From positions 26,063 through 90,062 of the forward strand of contig JBBRXX010000017.1 in assembly GCA_038238245.1 (NCBI GenBank): 64,000 nt of DNA. The letters are read 5' to 3'. Both the position numbers and the translations under genes were made by a program. Positions 7,930-17,206 of the stretch are shown here, piece after piece. Numbering within the stretch: position 1 is the first letter of the stretch; each line of letters opens with the position of its first letter. The DNA is from DASQHW01 sp038238245 (GTDB lineage: Bacteria; Actinomycetota; Acidimicrobiia; IMCC26256; PALSA-610). The notes under the pieces were generated by a model. It worked only from the letters and a program-made list of their open reading frames with translations. It was not told the origin of the DNA and did no database searches.

Positions 7930-9909
7930 GTGTGTGTCACGGCACTCGCCGAGGAAGGTGCACGCTTCGTCGAGGGAGACGCTGCGCCGGAAGGGCGGGA
8001 GCGCGGCGAGCAGCGCCGTCCGGTACTCGCGGGTCGCGAGCCGCGGGTCGAGCACTGCGACGACGCCGCGATCAGTGTTCCGGCGCAACAGCCGCCCGAC
8101 GCCTTGCGCGAGCACGAGGGCGGCGACCGGAATGTCCACCGTGACAAACGGATTCATGCCTGCCTGTTCTGCACGCGTGCGGCGCGCCGCGTGCAGCGGC
8201 TCGTCCGGCGCCGGGAACGGCAGCTTGTCGATGACGACGAGCACGCAGGCGACGCCCGGTGCATCGATGCCGGCCCAGAACGAGCGGGTCCCGACGAGCA
8301 CCGACGTCTCGTCGTCGATGAACGACCGCGTGAGGCGGCCCGCATCGGCATCGCCTTGCGTGAGGACGTGGTGGCTCGTTTTCGCCTGCAACAATTCGGA
8401 GAACCGCTTCACGTTGGCGTGCGAGGTGCACAGGACGAGGGCGCGGCCGCCCGCGGCGTCGACGAGCTTGCAGACCCGCTCGCCCGCAAGCTCGACCCAG
8501 GAGTCGTTGCCGCGTCGCGGCTCGGGCAGATCGCGCGCGACGTACAGGAGACCCTGTGACCTCCAATCGAACGACGACGCGGTTGCCCGCGCGACATATC
8601 CGCGTCCCGATCCGCTGGAACGGTCGCCGTCCTCGTCGCGCGTCCACGCGCCGGGTGCCGCGTCCAGGTCGAAGCCGATCTGCAGCGCGACCTGGGTGAA
8701 CGGCACACCGCCGCCGAGGGTCGCCGACACGGCGATCACCGGCCGCTCGTCGAGGAGGAGGCGTCCGAGCGCGGGGCCGGCCGCGATCGGCGCGACGCGG
8801 AGGCGACGCGTCCGCCCGAGCTTCTCGGCCCACACCACATCGTCGTCCATGGGCGCCGCGAGCCGTCGCAGCACCGTGAGACGGTTGTGCGCGAGCCGCG
8901 CCACGCGCTTGGCGTAGTCACCCCGATCGCGGTCGATCTTCCCGCTCGCGGTCGACAGGCTCTCCCCGGCAGCCGTGAGCGCGTCCACCAGCCGCGCGTC
9001 GGCCCCGACGTCGATCCGGCCATCGCGTTCATCGACGACACTGCCGAGCGCGTTCGACGTGCGGGCGAACGCGTCGATCGAATCCTTGTCGACACCCGTC
9101 TTGGCGAGCATCGTCGACAGCCGGCTGAGCCCGTCGGCGCCCAGATCGGCGGCGAACGCGTTCGTCGCGCTGTCGGCAAACGAGTGCGCCTCGTCGAGGA
9201 TCACGAGATCGTGGTCGGGTAAGACCGTGCTGCCGGCGGAAAGGTGCGCGCAATAGAGCGCGTGGTTGACGACGAGCACCGAGACATGGCGGGCCGCTTC
9301 TTTGGCATGTTCCGCGAAGCACGCGTCGCCGTCGGCGCACTCGGCTGCGCCGGGGCATTCCGTGCTCGTGCAGCTCACGGCGGCCCAGGACGCGTTCGGG
9401 ATCGCGTCCGGCAGCCTCGCTCGGTCTCCGGTCTCGGAGCCCTCGGCGAACTCGCGCAGCGTCGAGAGATGCTTGGCGAAGCTTGCGCCAACCGGTTGCT
9501 CGAACAGCGCGTCGGGTGCCGCGGCCGCGCGCAGCTTGGCGCGGCACACGTAGTTCGAGCGCCCCTTCAAGAGCGCGAACGTGAACGGCACCGGCGAGTG
9601 GCGCTGGAGTGTCGGGAGGTCCTTGTCGATCAGCTGGCTCTGCAGCGCGATCGTCGAGGTCGCGACCACCACCCGGAGGCCCGACGCGATCGCGGGCGCG
9701 AGGTACGCGAGGCTCTTGCCGGAGCCGGTCGGCGCCTCGGCCAGGAGATGATGTCCGGCGCGAATCGCGTCGGCGACCGCGCTCGTCAGCTCACGTTGCC
9801 CCGCGCGCGGTTCTCCGGCGATCCCCGCAACTGTCGCGTCGAGAATGTCCAGCGGATCCGCTGCCCATTCGTCGTGCGAGATCGCATCGAGATGCACGGC
9901 CTCCGCCAC
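7912..9909 (-). CDS. dinG: DinG/XPD-type superfamily 2 ATP-dependent DNA helicase
   Basis: A 665-residue iron-sulfur helicase. Walker A is EAPTGSGKS near residue 60, Walker B is VILDEAHSF near residue 230, and motif VI-like VGRLLRRNTDRG lies near the C-terminus. The insert between motifs I and II carries a cysteine cluster (YVCRAK, CTSTECPGAAEC, DACF) expected to bind a 4Fe-4S cluster. Members unwind 5'-tailed duplexes, R-loops or D-loops in repair. The start is GTG at 9909. The stop lies inside the palindromic element and the LigD gene follows, so the two repair genes are adjacent but the element separates them. Confidence 0.88.
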   Translation of the reverse strand: MAEAVHLDAISHDEWAADPLDILDATVAGIAGEPRAGQRELTSAVADAIRAGHHLLAEAPTGSGKSLAYLAPAIASGLRVVVATSTIALQSQLIDKDLPTLQRHSPVPFTFALLKGRSNYVCRAKLRAAAAPDALFEQPVGASFAKHLSTLREFAEGSETGDRARLPDAIPNASWAAVSCTSTECPGAAECADGDACFAEHAKEAARHVSVLVVNHALYCAHLSAGSTVLPDHDLVILDEAHSFADSATNAFAADLGADGLSRLSTMLAKTGVDKDSIDAFARTSNALGSVVDERDGRIDVGADARLVDALTAAGESLSTASGKIDRDRGDYAKRVARLAHNRLTVLRRLAAPMDDDVVWAEKLGRTRRLRVAPIAAGPALGRLLLDERPVIAVSATLGGGVPFTQVALQIGFDLDAAPGAWTRDEDGDRSSGSGRGYVARATASSFDWRSQGLLYVARDLPEPRRGNDSWVELAGERVCKLVDAAGGRALVLCTSHANVKRFSELLQAKTSHHVLTQGDADAGRLTRSFIDDETSVLVGTRSFWAGIDAPGVACVLVVIDKLPFPAPDEPLHAARRTRAEQAGMNPFVTVDIPVAALVLAQGVGRLLRRNTDRGVVAVLDPRLATREYRTALLAALPPFRRSVSLDEACTFLGECRDTHGSCDP

Positions 9910-9945
9910 CCACCCAGCATGCCCGACGCGAACGCCACGACGCGG

Positions 9946-10422
9946 CTACACGCTGCCTTCCGCGGCGACTTTGATGCGTTGCAGCGTCAGACCCATGGCG
10001 GCCTCGAGGTCTGCCTTGCGGTCCTTCACGCCCATGAGCCAGCGCTCGCTCACGGTGAAATACCACGGGACGTCGGCGAGCATCTCGAACGACTCGGTCA
10101 CCGTCGTCCCGCCATCGGCGGGTTCGAAGCGGTAGCTCCACTTGGTCATGTCCGTGCCACGGTGGCCGATGACGAATGCGAACTCACGGCCCTCGTCGGC
10201 CACGACCACCCTGGGCTTCGTGGACCACCGCGCGGGTCCGTGCCGGTTCGTCCCCTTGAATCGCGCACCGACGGCGGGACCGGTCGCTCCGTCGATCCAC
10301 GCGGCGCGGTGGGTCTCCGGGCTCCACTCCCCCATCCGCCGCACGTCCGAGACCAGTTCGTAGACCTTCTCCGGCGGCGCATTGACGTGCGTGGTCGCCT
10401 GTCCCTTCGTCCCTGCCTTCAT
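9946..10422 (-). CDS. SRPBCC (START-like) family protein
   Basis: A 158-residue hydrophobic-pocket protein of the polyketide cyclase/dehydrase (SRPBCC) superfamily. The N-terminal THVNAPPEKVYELVSD strand-helix and RRMGEWSPE segment are characteristic, and GATGPAVGARFKG is shared with the paralogue at 55846-56307. ATG at 10422 gives the usual N-terminus. It diverges from the oxygenase gene at 10477. Ligand and activity are unknown. Confidence 0.8.
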   Translation of the reverse strand: MKAGTKGQATTHVNAPPEKVYELVSDVRRMGEWSPETHRAAWIDGATGPAVGARFKGTNRHGPARWSTKPRVVVADEGREFAFVIGHRGTDMTKWSYRFEPADGGTTVTESFEMLADVPWYFTVSERWLMGVKDRKADLEAAMGLTLQRIKVAAEGSV

Positions 10423-10476
10423 GACCGAGCCTCTCTCGAAGATGTCCCGTGCGTCCGGGGTTCCTAGGCTATTGCC

Positions 10477-11499
10477 GTGCCGTCCCGAGTCCCGATCCTC
10501 GACATCGCGCCGTTTCGCGACGACGAGGGATCCTCCGCGGCAGGTGTGTTCGTCGAACAGCTGCGAGCAGTTTGTCACGAGCACGGCGTCTTCTCACTGG
10601 TCGGTCACGGCGTCGCGACCGCGACCAACGAACGCGTGCAGACACTGGCCCGCCGGTTCTTCGCCCTGCCCGAGCAGGAGCGGCTTGCGATCGCGAACAT
10701 CCACTCCCCCCAGTTCCGGGGGTACACGCCCGTCGGGCACGAACATACGCGCGGACATCCCGACCGTCGCGACCAGCTCGACATCGGACACGAGCTGGCG
10801 CGCGAGCGCATTGCTCCCGGCGATCCCGCGTGGTTGCGGCTCCGCGGTCCGAACCTGTGGCCCGCAGGCCTCCCCGAGCTCCGGCCCGCGGTCGAGGCAT
10901 GGATCGATGCGATGGAACGATTGGGGCACGTGCTGTGCCGGGCGCTCGCGGTCGCGCTGGGCCAGCCCGCGGATCGGTTCGACGCGTACGTCGCGCCGAG
11001 ACCCGAAGCGCTCGTGAAGGTGATTCGCTATCCCGAAGCCGCTGCGAGTCGCGACACGCAGGGCGTCGGCGAGCACCGTGACACCGGGCTCGTCACGTTC
11101 GTGTTGCAAGACGACGCCGGCGGACTCCAGGTGCAGCTCGACGAAGGCTGGGTCGACATCCCCAAAGTGCCGGACGCGTTCGTCGTGAACCTCGGCGAGA
11201 TGATGCAGCTCCTGACGAGTGGCTACTTTGCCGCAACCGTGCACCGGGTGGTGAGCCCGCCCGCGGGGAAGGAGCGCGTTGCGCTTGCGTACTTCTTCAA
11301 TCCGAAGCTGGAAGCGACGCTGCAACCGCTCGAGCTGCCGCCGGAGCTCGCCGCTGACGCGCCCGGCTGGGAGAGCACTGATCCGAGCAACCCGATCCTC
11401 GCGAACTACGGCGAGAACTCGCTCAAGGTTCGTCTCCGTGCGCATCCTGACGTCGCGCGCCGTCATCACCGCGATCTTCTCGCCGAATCCGAGTCATGA
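10477..11499 (+). CDS. Isopenicillin N synthase-family 2-oxoglutarate/Fe(II) oxygenase
   Basis: A 340-residue non-haem iron oxygenase. The N-terminal DIOX_N region is visible as VPILDIAPF and EHGVFSLVGHGV, followed by RRFFALPEQERL. The jelly-roll core holds the iron ligands HRDTG (His and Asp near residues 196-198) and the distal His in ATVHRVVSP, with AYFFNP at the end. Plant-type gibberellin oxidases and bacterial clavaminate- or ethylene-type enzymes share this layout; the substrate is not deducible. The start is GTG at 10477. A hairpin terminator follows 4 bp after the stop. Confidence 0.87.
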   Translation: MPSRVPILDIAPFRDDEGSSAAGVFVEQLRAVCHEHGVFSLVGHGVATATNERVQTLARRFFALPEQERLAIANIHSPQFRGYTPVGHEHTRGHPDRRDQLDIGHELARERIAPGDPAWLRLRGPNLWPAGLPELRPAVEAWIDAMERLGHVLCRALAVALGQPADRFDAYVAPRPEALVKVIRYPEAAASRDTQGVGEHRDTGLVTFVLQDDAGGLQVQLDEGWVDIPKVPDAFVVNLGEMMQLLTSGYFAATVHRVVSPPAGKERVALAYFFNPKLEATLQPLELPPELAADAPGWESTDPSNPILANYGENSLKVRLRAHPDVARRHHRDLLAESES

Positions 11500-11503
11500 G
11501 CCG

Positions 11504-11549
11504 CGTTTGGTCGCCGATTGTTCGTTCACGGCCACTGGGCGACCAAACG
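11504..11549. terminator. Bidirectional hairpin between convergent genes; copy 1 of a dispersed repeat
   Basis: Perfect 12-bp arms CGTTTGGTCGCC (11504-11515) and GGCGACCAAACG (11538-11549) enclose a 22-base loop. It lies between the stop of the oxygenase gene and the stop of the convergent amidase gene, a normal terminator place. The arms and part of the loop (TTCGT and GGCCACT) recur at 34579-34626, where the position is not that of a terminator. Confidence 0.7.
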
Positions 11550-11569
11550 GTTGCGACGGGGCCTTTACT

Positions 11570-13102
11570 TCAGGCTGAGAGCCGTACTCCCTCGGTGCGC
11601 GGCGCGACCTTGGGCCACGGGAGCGCGTGCTCGGCGGCGAGCGCGACGTCGAACAACAGCTCGTCGGCGTGATGCCGGGCGAGCACCTGCATGCCGACGG
11701 GGAGGCCGTCGACCAGGCCGGCGGGGATAGAAACGGCCGGGTTGCCGTAGATGTTGGAGATGATCGTCAGGGCACCCATGTGCACGAGATCGGGGAACCG
11801 CGCGGAGCCGACGTCGAGAATCGCGGACGGCAGCCTCGGAAAGACACCGCCTGCGACGCGGACTCCGGCCATGACCGCCCGGAAGCCGCGCCGCGCGATG
11901 GGGCTCGCCTGCGCCCAGTCGACGAAGTTCGCCGACGACGAGCTCATCGGCGCATCGGCCGCGAAGGCCGGGCCCGGGTTCGTCGCCGCGATGATGAAGT
12001 CGACATCCTCGAACGCGTTCGCCATTGCTTCGTAGGCGCGGACGCGTTGCGCTTCGGCAACCGCCGCGGTGTGCAGGTTGTACATCGACTGGGAGAGCAG
12101 CAGGCCGGTTGCAACCTCGTCGGTGAGCTCGGCCGCGCGCCCGGGCCACGCATCACCGAGCTCCGCCAGCAACGTCGCGAGGTTGCCCATCATCCATTGC
12201 GCGGTGAGATTCGGCAGCTCCAGGCGAAGATCCACCTGGGTCATGCCGGCAGCCGCAATCAGTTCCGCGGCCGACGAGCGCAGCCGCGCCTCGACACCCG
12301 GCTCCAGCGTGGCGCCGGCCAGCGCGGGAATCACCGCAACCTTGCGACCGCGGAGGTCGCGCGACCCGAGCCCGCCTTCCCACGGACCGGCGGCCGGCAG
12401 GCTCGTGGGGTCGTGCACGTCGAAGCCCGCGCACACGTCGAAGTAGCGCGCCACATCACGCGCCGAGCGAGCAAGACAGCCGAGCACGACCGTGCCCGGA
12501 CGGAAGAACACGTTCGGGCCGCGAGGGATGCGCCCGTAGGTGCCCTTCATGCCGACGAGCCCGGTGTAGCCGGCGGGGATCCGGATCGATCCCCCACCAT
12601 CGCCACCCGTCGCCAACGTCACGAGACCACCGGCGACTGCGGACGCGCTGCCCGCGGACGAACCGCCGGCGGTTCGACCGTGCCGCCACGGATTGTGCGT
12701 CACGCCGTTGAGCTTCGTCACACTGACGTTGAGCCCGCCGAACTCGCTCGCGGTCGTGAGCCCGACCGGAATCGCACCGCCCGTGTCGAGCAACCGGGTG
12801 ATCATGGTGCTCGTGTACGTCGAGATGCGGTCCTTGAAGACCAACGAAGCTTCGGTCGCAGGCCACCCCGCGACGAAGTCGAGCTCCTTGACGCCGACGG
12901 GAACTCCTCCGAACGGCTTGCTGACGTCGGCGCGCGCCGCGGCGTCCGTGGCGCGTTCGGCATCGATGAAGGAGAACGCGTTCAGATCGCTGCGCTCGAT
13001 CGCGGCCAGGCTCGCCTCGAGCTCTTCACGCGGCGATCGCTCACCCCGGCGATATGCGTCGACGAGTCCGCACGCATCGCCGTCAAACGGCTGATCGGTC
13101 AT
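11570..13102 (-). CDS. Amidase (amidase-signature family)
   Basis: A 510-residue amidase-signature hydrolase. The Ser-cisSer-Lys triad is visible: Lys in VPVGVKELDFVAG, the glycine/serine loop TAGGSSAGSASAVAGG, and GGDGGGSIRIPAG carrying the nucleophile. Family members cleave aryl or alkyl amides, nitrile-derived amides or Gln-tRNA intermediates; no GatB/C neighbours exist, so a catabolic amidase is likelier. ATG at 13102 is preferred; an upstream TTG at 13126 would add eight residues. It diverges from the gene at 13168. A second amidase lies at 56336-57745. Confidence 0.88.
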   Translation of the reverse strand: MTDQPFDGDACGLVDAYRRGERSPREELEASLAAIERSDLNAFSFIDAERATDAAARADVSKPFGGVPVGVKELDFVAGWPATEASLVFKDRISTYTSTMITRLLDTGGAIPVGLTTASEFGGLNVSVTKLNGVTHNPWRHGRTAGGSSAGSASAVAGGLVTLATGGDGGGSIRIPAGYTGLVGMKGTYGRIPRGPNVFFRPGTVVLGCLARSARDVARYFDVCAGFDVHDPTSLPAAGPWEGGLGSRDLRGRKVAVIPALAGATLEPGVEARLRSSAAELIAAAGMTQVDLRLELPNLTAQWMMGNLATLLAELGDAWPGRAAELTDEVATGLLLSQSMYNLHTAAVAEAQRVRAYEAMANAFEDVDFIIAATNPGPAFAADAPMSSSSANFVDWAQASPIARRGFRAVMAGVRVAGGVFPRLPSAILDVGSARFPDLVHMGALTIISNIYGNPAVSIPAGLVDGLPVGMQVLARHHADELLFDVALAAEHALPWPKVAPRTEGVRLSA

Positions 13103-13167
13103 CGTCGAATCATGCCACTCGGCCAAAATCGGGAGGCGTGAACGGCTGCAGTGGACATACTTGGCCC

Positions 13168-13578
13168 GTGTCGTCGGAGATCCTCACTCGCTGGCCAATC
13201 CGGCTGTCGTTGCCGCTCGAACCGACGGATCGGGACGCTTCCGGCCGGCTCACCGATGCCGCGGTCGATCGCCTTTTCGGCGTCGCTCGCGCCGCCTATT
13301 TCGCGCGCTGCACCACCTTCGACGGAGCGGCGAGTGAGGTCGGCCCTGTCTCGGTCCAACCACGCGAGGCGCAGGTGAGCGGCGCGAAGGTGACGATCTC
13401 GGTGAGTGTCACCGAAGTGTTCCCCGACAACTTCACGATGGCGGCGCGCATCCGGCCCGCCGACGGTGGCGGCGTCGCGGCCGATGCCCGATGCTCGGTG
13501 TCCATCGCGACGGGCGTGACGAACGCGATCCGCGACGAGCTGATCGCGCTCGCCCACGGCGCATCACACTTTCATTGA
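13168..13578 (+). CDS. Hot-dog-fold-like protein, possible acyl-CoA thioesterase
   Basis: A 136-residue protein. Features suggestive of a hot-dog thioesterase are the long central helix LTDAAVDRLFGVARAAYFA followed by beta strands VTISVSVTEVF and FTMAARIRP. No catalytic motif is certain. GTG at 13168 is chosen because it begins at the conserved-looking SSEILTRWPIRL strand and because a start further upstream would overlap the promoter of the divergent amidase. Two convergent genes end 18 bp apart here (13578 and 13597). Confidence 0.5.
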   Translation: MSSEILTRWPIRLSLPLEPTDRDASGRLTDAAVDRLFGVARAAYFARCTTFDGAASEVGPVSVQPREAQVSGAKVTISVSVTEVFPDNFTMAARIRPADGGGVAADARCSVSIATGVTNAIRDELIALAHGASHFH

Positions 13579-13596
13579 CACGCCGGACGCGGTGCG

Positions 13597-15876
13597 TCAG
13601 AAGGGCACGCCCGAGCAGGGCCCGCCGGTGCACACGTCCGTGACCGCGCCGCGCCAGAAGCCGTCCTTGAGATCCTGGACCGCCGGCTGACGCGGCGTGT
13701 CGTCGTGGGGATCGTGTCCCTCGCGGGGTGGCGCATTCACGATCGGCGCCAGCGGCGAACCGGTATCCCACAAGAAGTATGCGGAGCCGGTGTATGGGGA
13801 GTGCGAGATCGTTGGGATCCCCCAGGCCGGCTCGACGTCGTGGGTACGTCCGGGCGCGACGACCGGACGGTGCACGCGTGCCCTGATCGTGCGCGCCTCG
13901 ATCTCCAGGCTCACCTGCGCGACCTGGTGGTCACCGACCGCACCCAGCAGCAGGATCGTGTGCGCGGGCGTGCGCGGGTACGGGTCGCGCGTCAAGTGCT
14001 GCGCGTAACCGTCGGTTTCACCCCGGTCCCACAGCATCTGGGTGAGGCCGCCGGTCACGAGGCGGTCGTACTCGTCGGGGTACGCGGGCGCGAAGATCAG
14101 CTTGAAGTCATCGAAATCGACGCTGCGTTGCAGGAGCAGCGAGTAGTTCATGCCCGCTTCGCCGAGCACCGATCGGGTGAAGTCCTGCGCGACGGCGGTG
14201 AGCGCACCACCGAAGATCGCGCCCTCGCTGTTGCCGTCGTAGAACAGCTCCGAGGTATCGACGAGCGGGTGTGTGCCGACCCGGAACGCGGGGTTCGCGA
14301 CGAAGCCGTGCGCGTGGATCATCAGCCGGCCGAGGAACAGGAAGTTCAAGAAGCCCTGTTGTGAACGGTCCGGGAGCGTGGGGAACTTCGAGGTGTCCTG
14401 CAGGATCGAGATGGCGTTGGCGATATCGTCCTCCGCCAGGCCGATGAAGTTCGTTCCGCAGTATGCGGTGTTGTGGCGCACGGCCATGTCGAGGACGATC
14501 GACGAGTTCACCTCGTCGAAGCTGCCGAGCAGACCATGGCCGTACAGCGAGAAACGGGCCGGGGTGCCGGTGGCGGACGGCGGGATCACGCACTGGTAGT
14601 GAGCGGTGTAGTCCCGGGGCTGCCGTTTCGGGAGGCCGTCCGCGCCGTATACGAAGCGCGAGCCCGAGACGCCGTCATGGTCGAGATACAGCGGCACCTG
14701 GAACGTGCCGGTGATCCGCCGGTAGACCCGCGTCGAGACATCTTGCTCCACCGTGTCGACGGTGAAGCCCGGGACGCCGGCGCCGAGCGCGTCGAACGCG
14801 TCGTCGCGGATGTGCAGCATCCGTCCGGCGAGACCCTGCGCGCTCGCAATGGTGAAGTCCCACGCGAGGCTGAGCCCGTGCCGACCGACGCGGGCTCGGT
14901 GCAGCGCAGCGAACACGCGCTCCATGGCGGGACGCCGGCGCTCGACGACGGGACTGAACGTCTTGATGCGATCGCGATAGATCTGGAAGGCGCGGCTCGG
15001 CGCAATCGGATCGCCGTGCGCGTCCTTCAGGTTGCGCAACCCGATCACGTAGCGGTGGCCCTCGAGGAAGTTGACGGCAGGGCGGATGATCATCGTGCGG
15101 GACGCGTCATCCGGCGCTTCGACATCCATCTCGGCGAAGTACGGCCAGCGCCGCCCGGATTCGGTGTCGAGGATGACGATCGGTGCGTCCTTGCGAAGGG
15201 AGCGGGCGACATCCGTGATCGGCGCCGCGCCGGTCCGCGCGAGGTCGATCCCCGGGAACGAGAGCAGGATCGGCTGGCCGGGACTGAAGCCGTCGTTGCG
15301 GTTCCACTCGGTGGGATCAACGTGCACGCCGTGCACGTTCGCCGGGAGCGAACGCGCGTCGAGGTGGATGCGGCGACCGGTCGGGCTGGCCGGGTCGGCG
15401 ACGGTGTAGAAGTCACTCGGGTACGGCAGCAGGCAGCGGGTGGGCATCAGGAAGTCGCAGCGCCCGCTCGCGGCGAGATCGAGGTCGGGCTCGACGTCGA
15501 ACTTGGTCTCTGCGTGCGCGTGGCCGGCCCGCGCCGACAGGCGAATGATTCCCGTGCCGAGCTCGCGTACGCCGAGGTCCGCGGTCGCGCGTGTCACGCC
15601 GTTGGTGGTCGTGAAGGTGAAGCGGTCGGAGATGTTGCGGCGCCGATGGTGGCGGTGCGAGCCGCGGCGATCAACGATGACGCGCAGGCGCCCCGGATCG
15701 ACACCGTGGAGCGCGAGCTCGACGTGGAAGGTCGCCACGCCCCGTCCCACGAGCGTTCCCGGCACCGGAGCAACGACGACGATGTCTCGGGGTGCCCGAG
15801 CAGGGGTGGCCGTGGCCACACCGCTCGTCACCAACGCGAGCGCGAATCCGAGCGCGAGACCGCGGAGTGCCGGCAC
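13597..15876 (-). CDS. Large secreted alpha/beta-hydrolase-like protein
   Basis: A 759-residue exported protein. The signal peptide LALGFALALVTSGVATATPARA covers about residues 6-27. Beta-rich domains follow, then RCLLPYPSDFYT near residue 145, a segment also seen in uncharacterised bacterial lipase-like proteins. The putative hydrolase part has YGHGLLGSFDEV near residue 440 (oxyanion-type HG motif) and DGNSEGAIFGG near residue 550, a G-x-S-x-G nucleophile elbow. The C-terminus ends with a disulfide-like VCTGGPCSG. The start is GTG at 15876. It is not assignable to a characterised enzyme; an extracellular esterase or lipase is the most reasonable guess. Confidence 0.68.
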   Translation of the reverse strand: MPALRGLALGFALALVTSGVATATPARAPRDIVVVAPVPGTLVGRGVATFHVELALHGVDPGRLRVIVDRRGSHRHHRRRNISDRFTFTTTNGVTRATADLGVRELGTGIIRLSARAGHAHAETKFDVEPDLDLAASGRCDFLMPTRCLLPYPSDFYTVADPASPTGRRIHLDARSLPANVHGVHVDPTEWNRNDGFSPGQPILLSFPGIDLARTGAAPITDVARSLRKDAPIVILDTESGRRWPYFAEMDVEAPDDASRTMIIRPAVNFLEGHRYVIGLRNLKDAHGDPIAPSRAFQIYRDRIKTFSPVVERRRPAMERVFAALHRARVGRHGLSLAWDFTIASAQGLAGRMLHIRDDAFDALGAGVPGFTVDTVEQDVSTRVYRRITGTFQVPLYLDHDGVSGSRFVYGADGLPKRQPRDYTAHYQCVIPPSATGTPARFSLYGHGLLGSFDEVNSSIVLDMAVRHNTAYCGTNFIGLAEDDIANAISILQDTSKFPTLPDRSQQGFLNFLFLGRLMIHAHGFVANPAFRVGTHPLVDTSELFYDGNSEGAIFGGALTAVAQDFTRSVLGEAGMNYSLLLQRSVDFDDFKLIFAPAYPDEYDRLVTGGLTQMLWDRGETDGYAQHLTRDPYPRTPAHTILLLGAVGDHQVAQVSLEIEARTIRARVHRPVVAPGRTHDVEPAWGIPTISHSPYTGSAYFLWDTGSPLAPIVNAPPREGHDPHDDTPRQPAVQDLKDGFWRGAVTDVCTGGPCSGVPF

Positions 15877-15998
15877 CTGCCCACGTTGTCAGCGTTCGCG
15901 GGACGAGAGCAAGCGCGACCGTGCGGGGACCACGTGCCTGCGCGGGAGTTACGCTCCCGAACGATGTCTATGCGACTCCGGCGAACGCGCTGACGCCG

Positions 15999-16736
15999 AT
16001 GCGGATGCTGTTTCCCGACGCGATCGACGACGTCGATCCGGCCGAGGTGTATGCCGACCTGCCGGTGAGCACCCGCCGGCCGGCCGTGCGACTCAACATG
16101 ATCGTGAGCGTCGACGGCGGCACGTCGTGGGGCGGAGTGTCCGGCGCGCTCGGCGGGCCGGCCGACAAGGCGCTGTTCGCGGTGCTCCGCTCGTTGGCCG
16201 ATGTCGTGCTGGTCGCGGCGGGAACGATGCGAGCGGAGAACTACGGACCGGCCGTGTTGCCCGTGGCGATGCAGGATGCGCGCGTGCAACGCGGCCAGAG
16301 ACCGGTGCCACCGATTGCCGTCGTCTCCCGCAGCTGCCGGCTCGATTGGTCGACGCCGTTCTTCACGTCTGCGCAAGAACGACCCGTCGTCATCACCGTG
16401 ACCGACGCGCCGGCCGCCGACCGTGCGCAAGCGGCAGAGGTCGCCGACGTCGTTCTCGCGGGCACGCACGACGTCGATCTCGCGCTCGCGCTCGACGAGC
16501 TCGGCGCGCGCGGTGCGCGCACCGTCCTCGCCGAAGGCGGGCCGACGCTGAATGGCGCACTCGCGCACACCGGTGTGCTCGACGAGCTCTGCCTGACGCT
16601 CGCGCCCCGGCTCGCGAGCGGTGACGCCAAGAGAATTCTCGCGGGCTCGACGCTCGATGAGCTCGCGATGCTCCACCTGCACTCGGTCTGCGAGGACGAT
16701 GACTACCTGTTCTTGCGATATCGACCGCTCCCCTGA
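15999..16736 (+). CDS. RibD C-terminal-type (DHFR-fold) pyrimidine reductase-like protein
   Basis: A 245-residue stand-alone reductase domain related to the C-terminal half of RibD. Diagnostic pieces are RLNMIVSVDGGTSW (substrate strand), ADVVLVAAGTMRAENYGP and TVLAEGGPTLNGAL (NADPH loop). In riboflavin synthesis the RibD reductase acts on the 5-amino-6-ribosylamino-uracil phosphate; stand-alone copies in actinobacteria are often of unknown substrate, and no other rib gene is near. ATG at 15999 is used; ATG at 16005 is close. It diverges from the secreted hydrolase. Confidence 0.8.
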   Translation: MRMLFPDAIDDVDPAEVYADLPVSTRRPAVRLNMIVSVDGGTSWGGVSGALGGPADKALFAVLRSLADVVLVAAGTMRAENYGPAVLPVAMQDARVQRGQRPVPPIAVVSRSCRLDWSTPFFTSAQERPVVITVTDAPAADRAQAAEVADVVLAGTHDVDLALALDELGARGARTVLAEGGPTLNGALAHTGVLDELCLTLAPRLASGDAKRILAGSTLDELAMLHLHSVCEDDDYLFLRYRPLP

Positions 16737-16915
16737 CGAGCACAAAGCCGCATTGTGCGTCCCGTCTCACGGTGTGCGAAGGCGCGACCGCGCGATCGTT
16801 TGGTGTCTCCGGACGCCCCGCGCGGACGGGGTGTACATTCCAACTGTCACGCTGCGATCACGCGAGCGAGCCCGAGACCCAGGCTTCTTCGCCCCATGCG
16901 ACAGGGGCAGGCGAA

Positions 16916-17197
16916 ATGCTGGGAATCGGCAATGCGGACTGGGAAATCGACGCGTCGAGCGCGCCGGCGTTCAACGCCCTGCTCCACGACACCATCGACA
17001 CTTCGCACGACTGGCTGGTGAGCGTCGATTGCTCTGACATCACGTTCATGGACTCGGCCGCATTTCACGTGCTCGTGAACGCGACGGAGTACGCCGTGCG
17101 GCGCGGTCACGCGCTGGTCGTCCGCAACATGTCACCATCGTGCGCGGCGTTGCTTCGGCTCTGCGACACGGACCGCGAGCTTCACCTCGAGATCTGA
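16916..17197 (+). CDS. STAS-domain protein (anti-sigma factor antagonist-like)
   Basis: A 93-residue single STAS domain. The strand-helix-strand core reads WLVSVDCSDITFMDSAAFHV, where DSAA includes the serine that anti-anti-sigma factors use as the phosphorylation site, followed by RRGHALVVRNMSPSCAALLR. ATG at 16916 is chosen because the domain begins there; a longer frame extends upstream but is atypical. Two GAF-ANTAR genes follow (9 bp, then 55 bp gaps), suggesting one signalling operon. No anti-sigma kinase or sigma factor is adjacent. Confidence 0.78.
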   Translation: MLGIGNADWEIDASSAPAFNALLHDTIDTSHDWLVSVDCSDITFMDSAAFHVLVNATEYAVRRGHALVVRNMSPSCAALLRLCDTDRELHLEI

Positions 17198-17206
17198 AAG
17201 GCGCGC

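Noticed and set aside
6199..8559. Plus-strand 786-codon open frame opposite LigD and the helicase
   Set aside because: Antisense to two genes with unmistakable domain motifs; composition reflects reverse complement coding.
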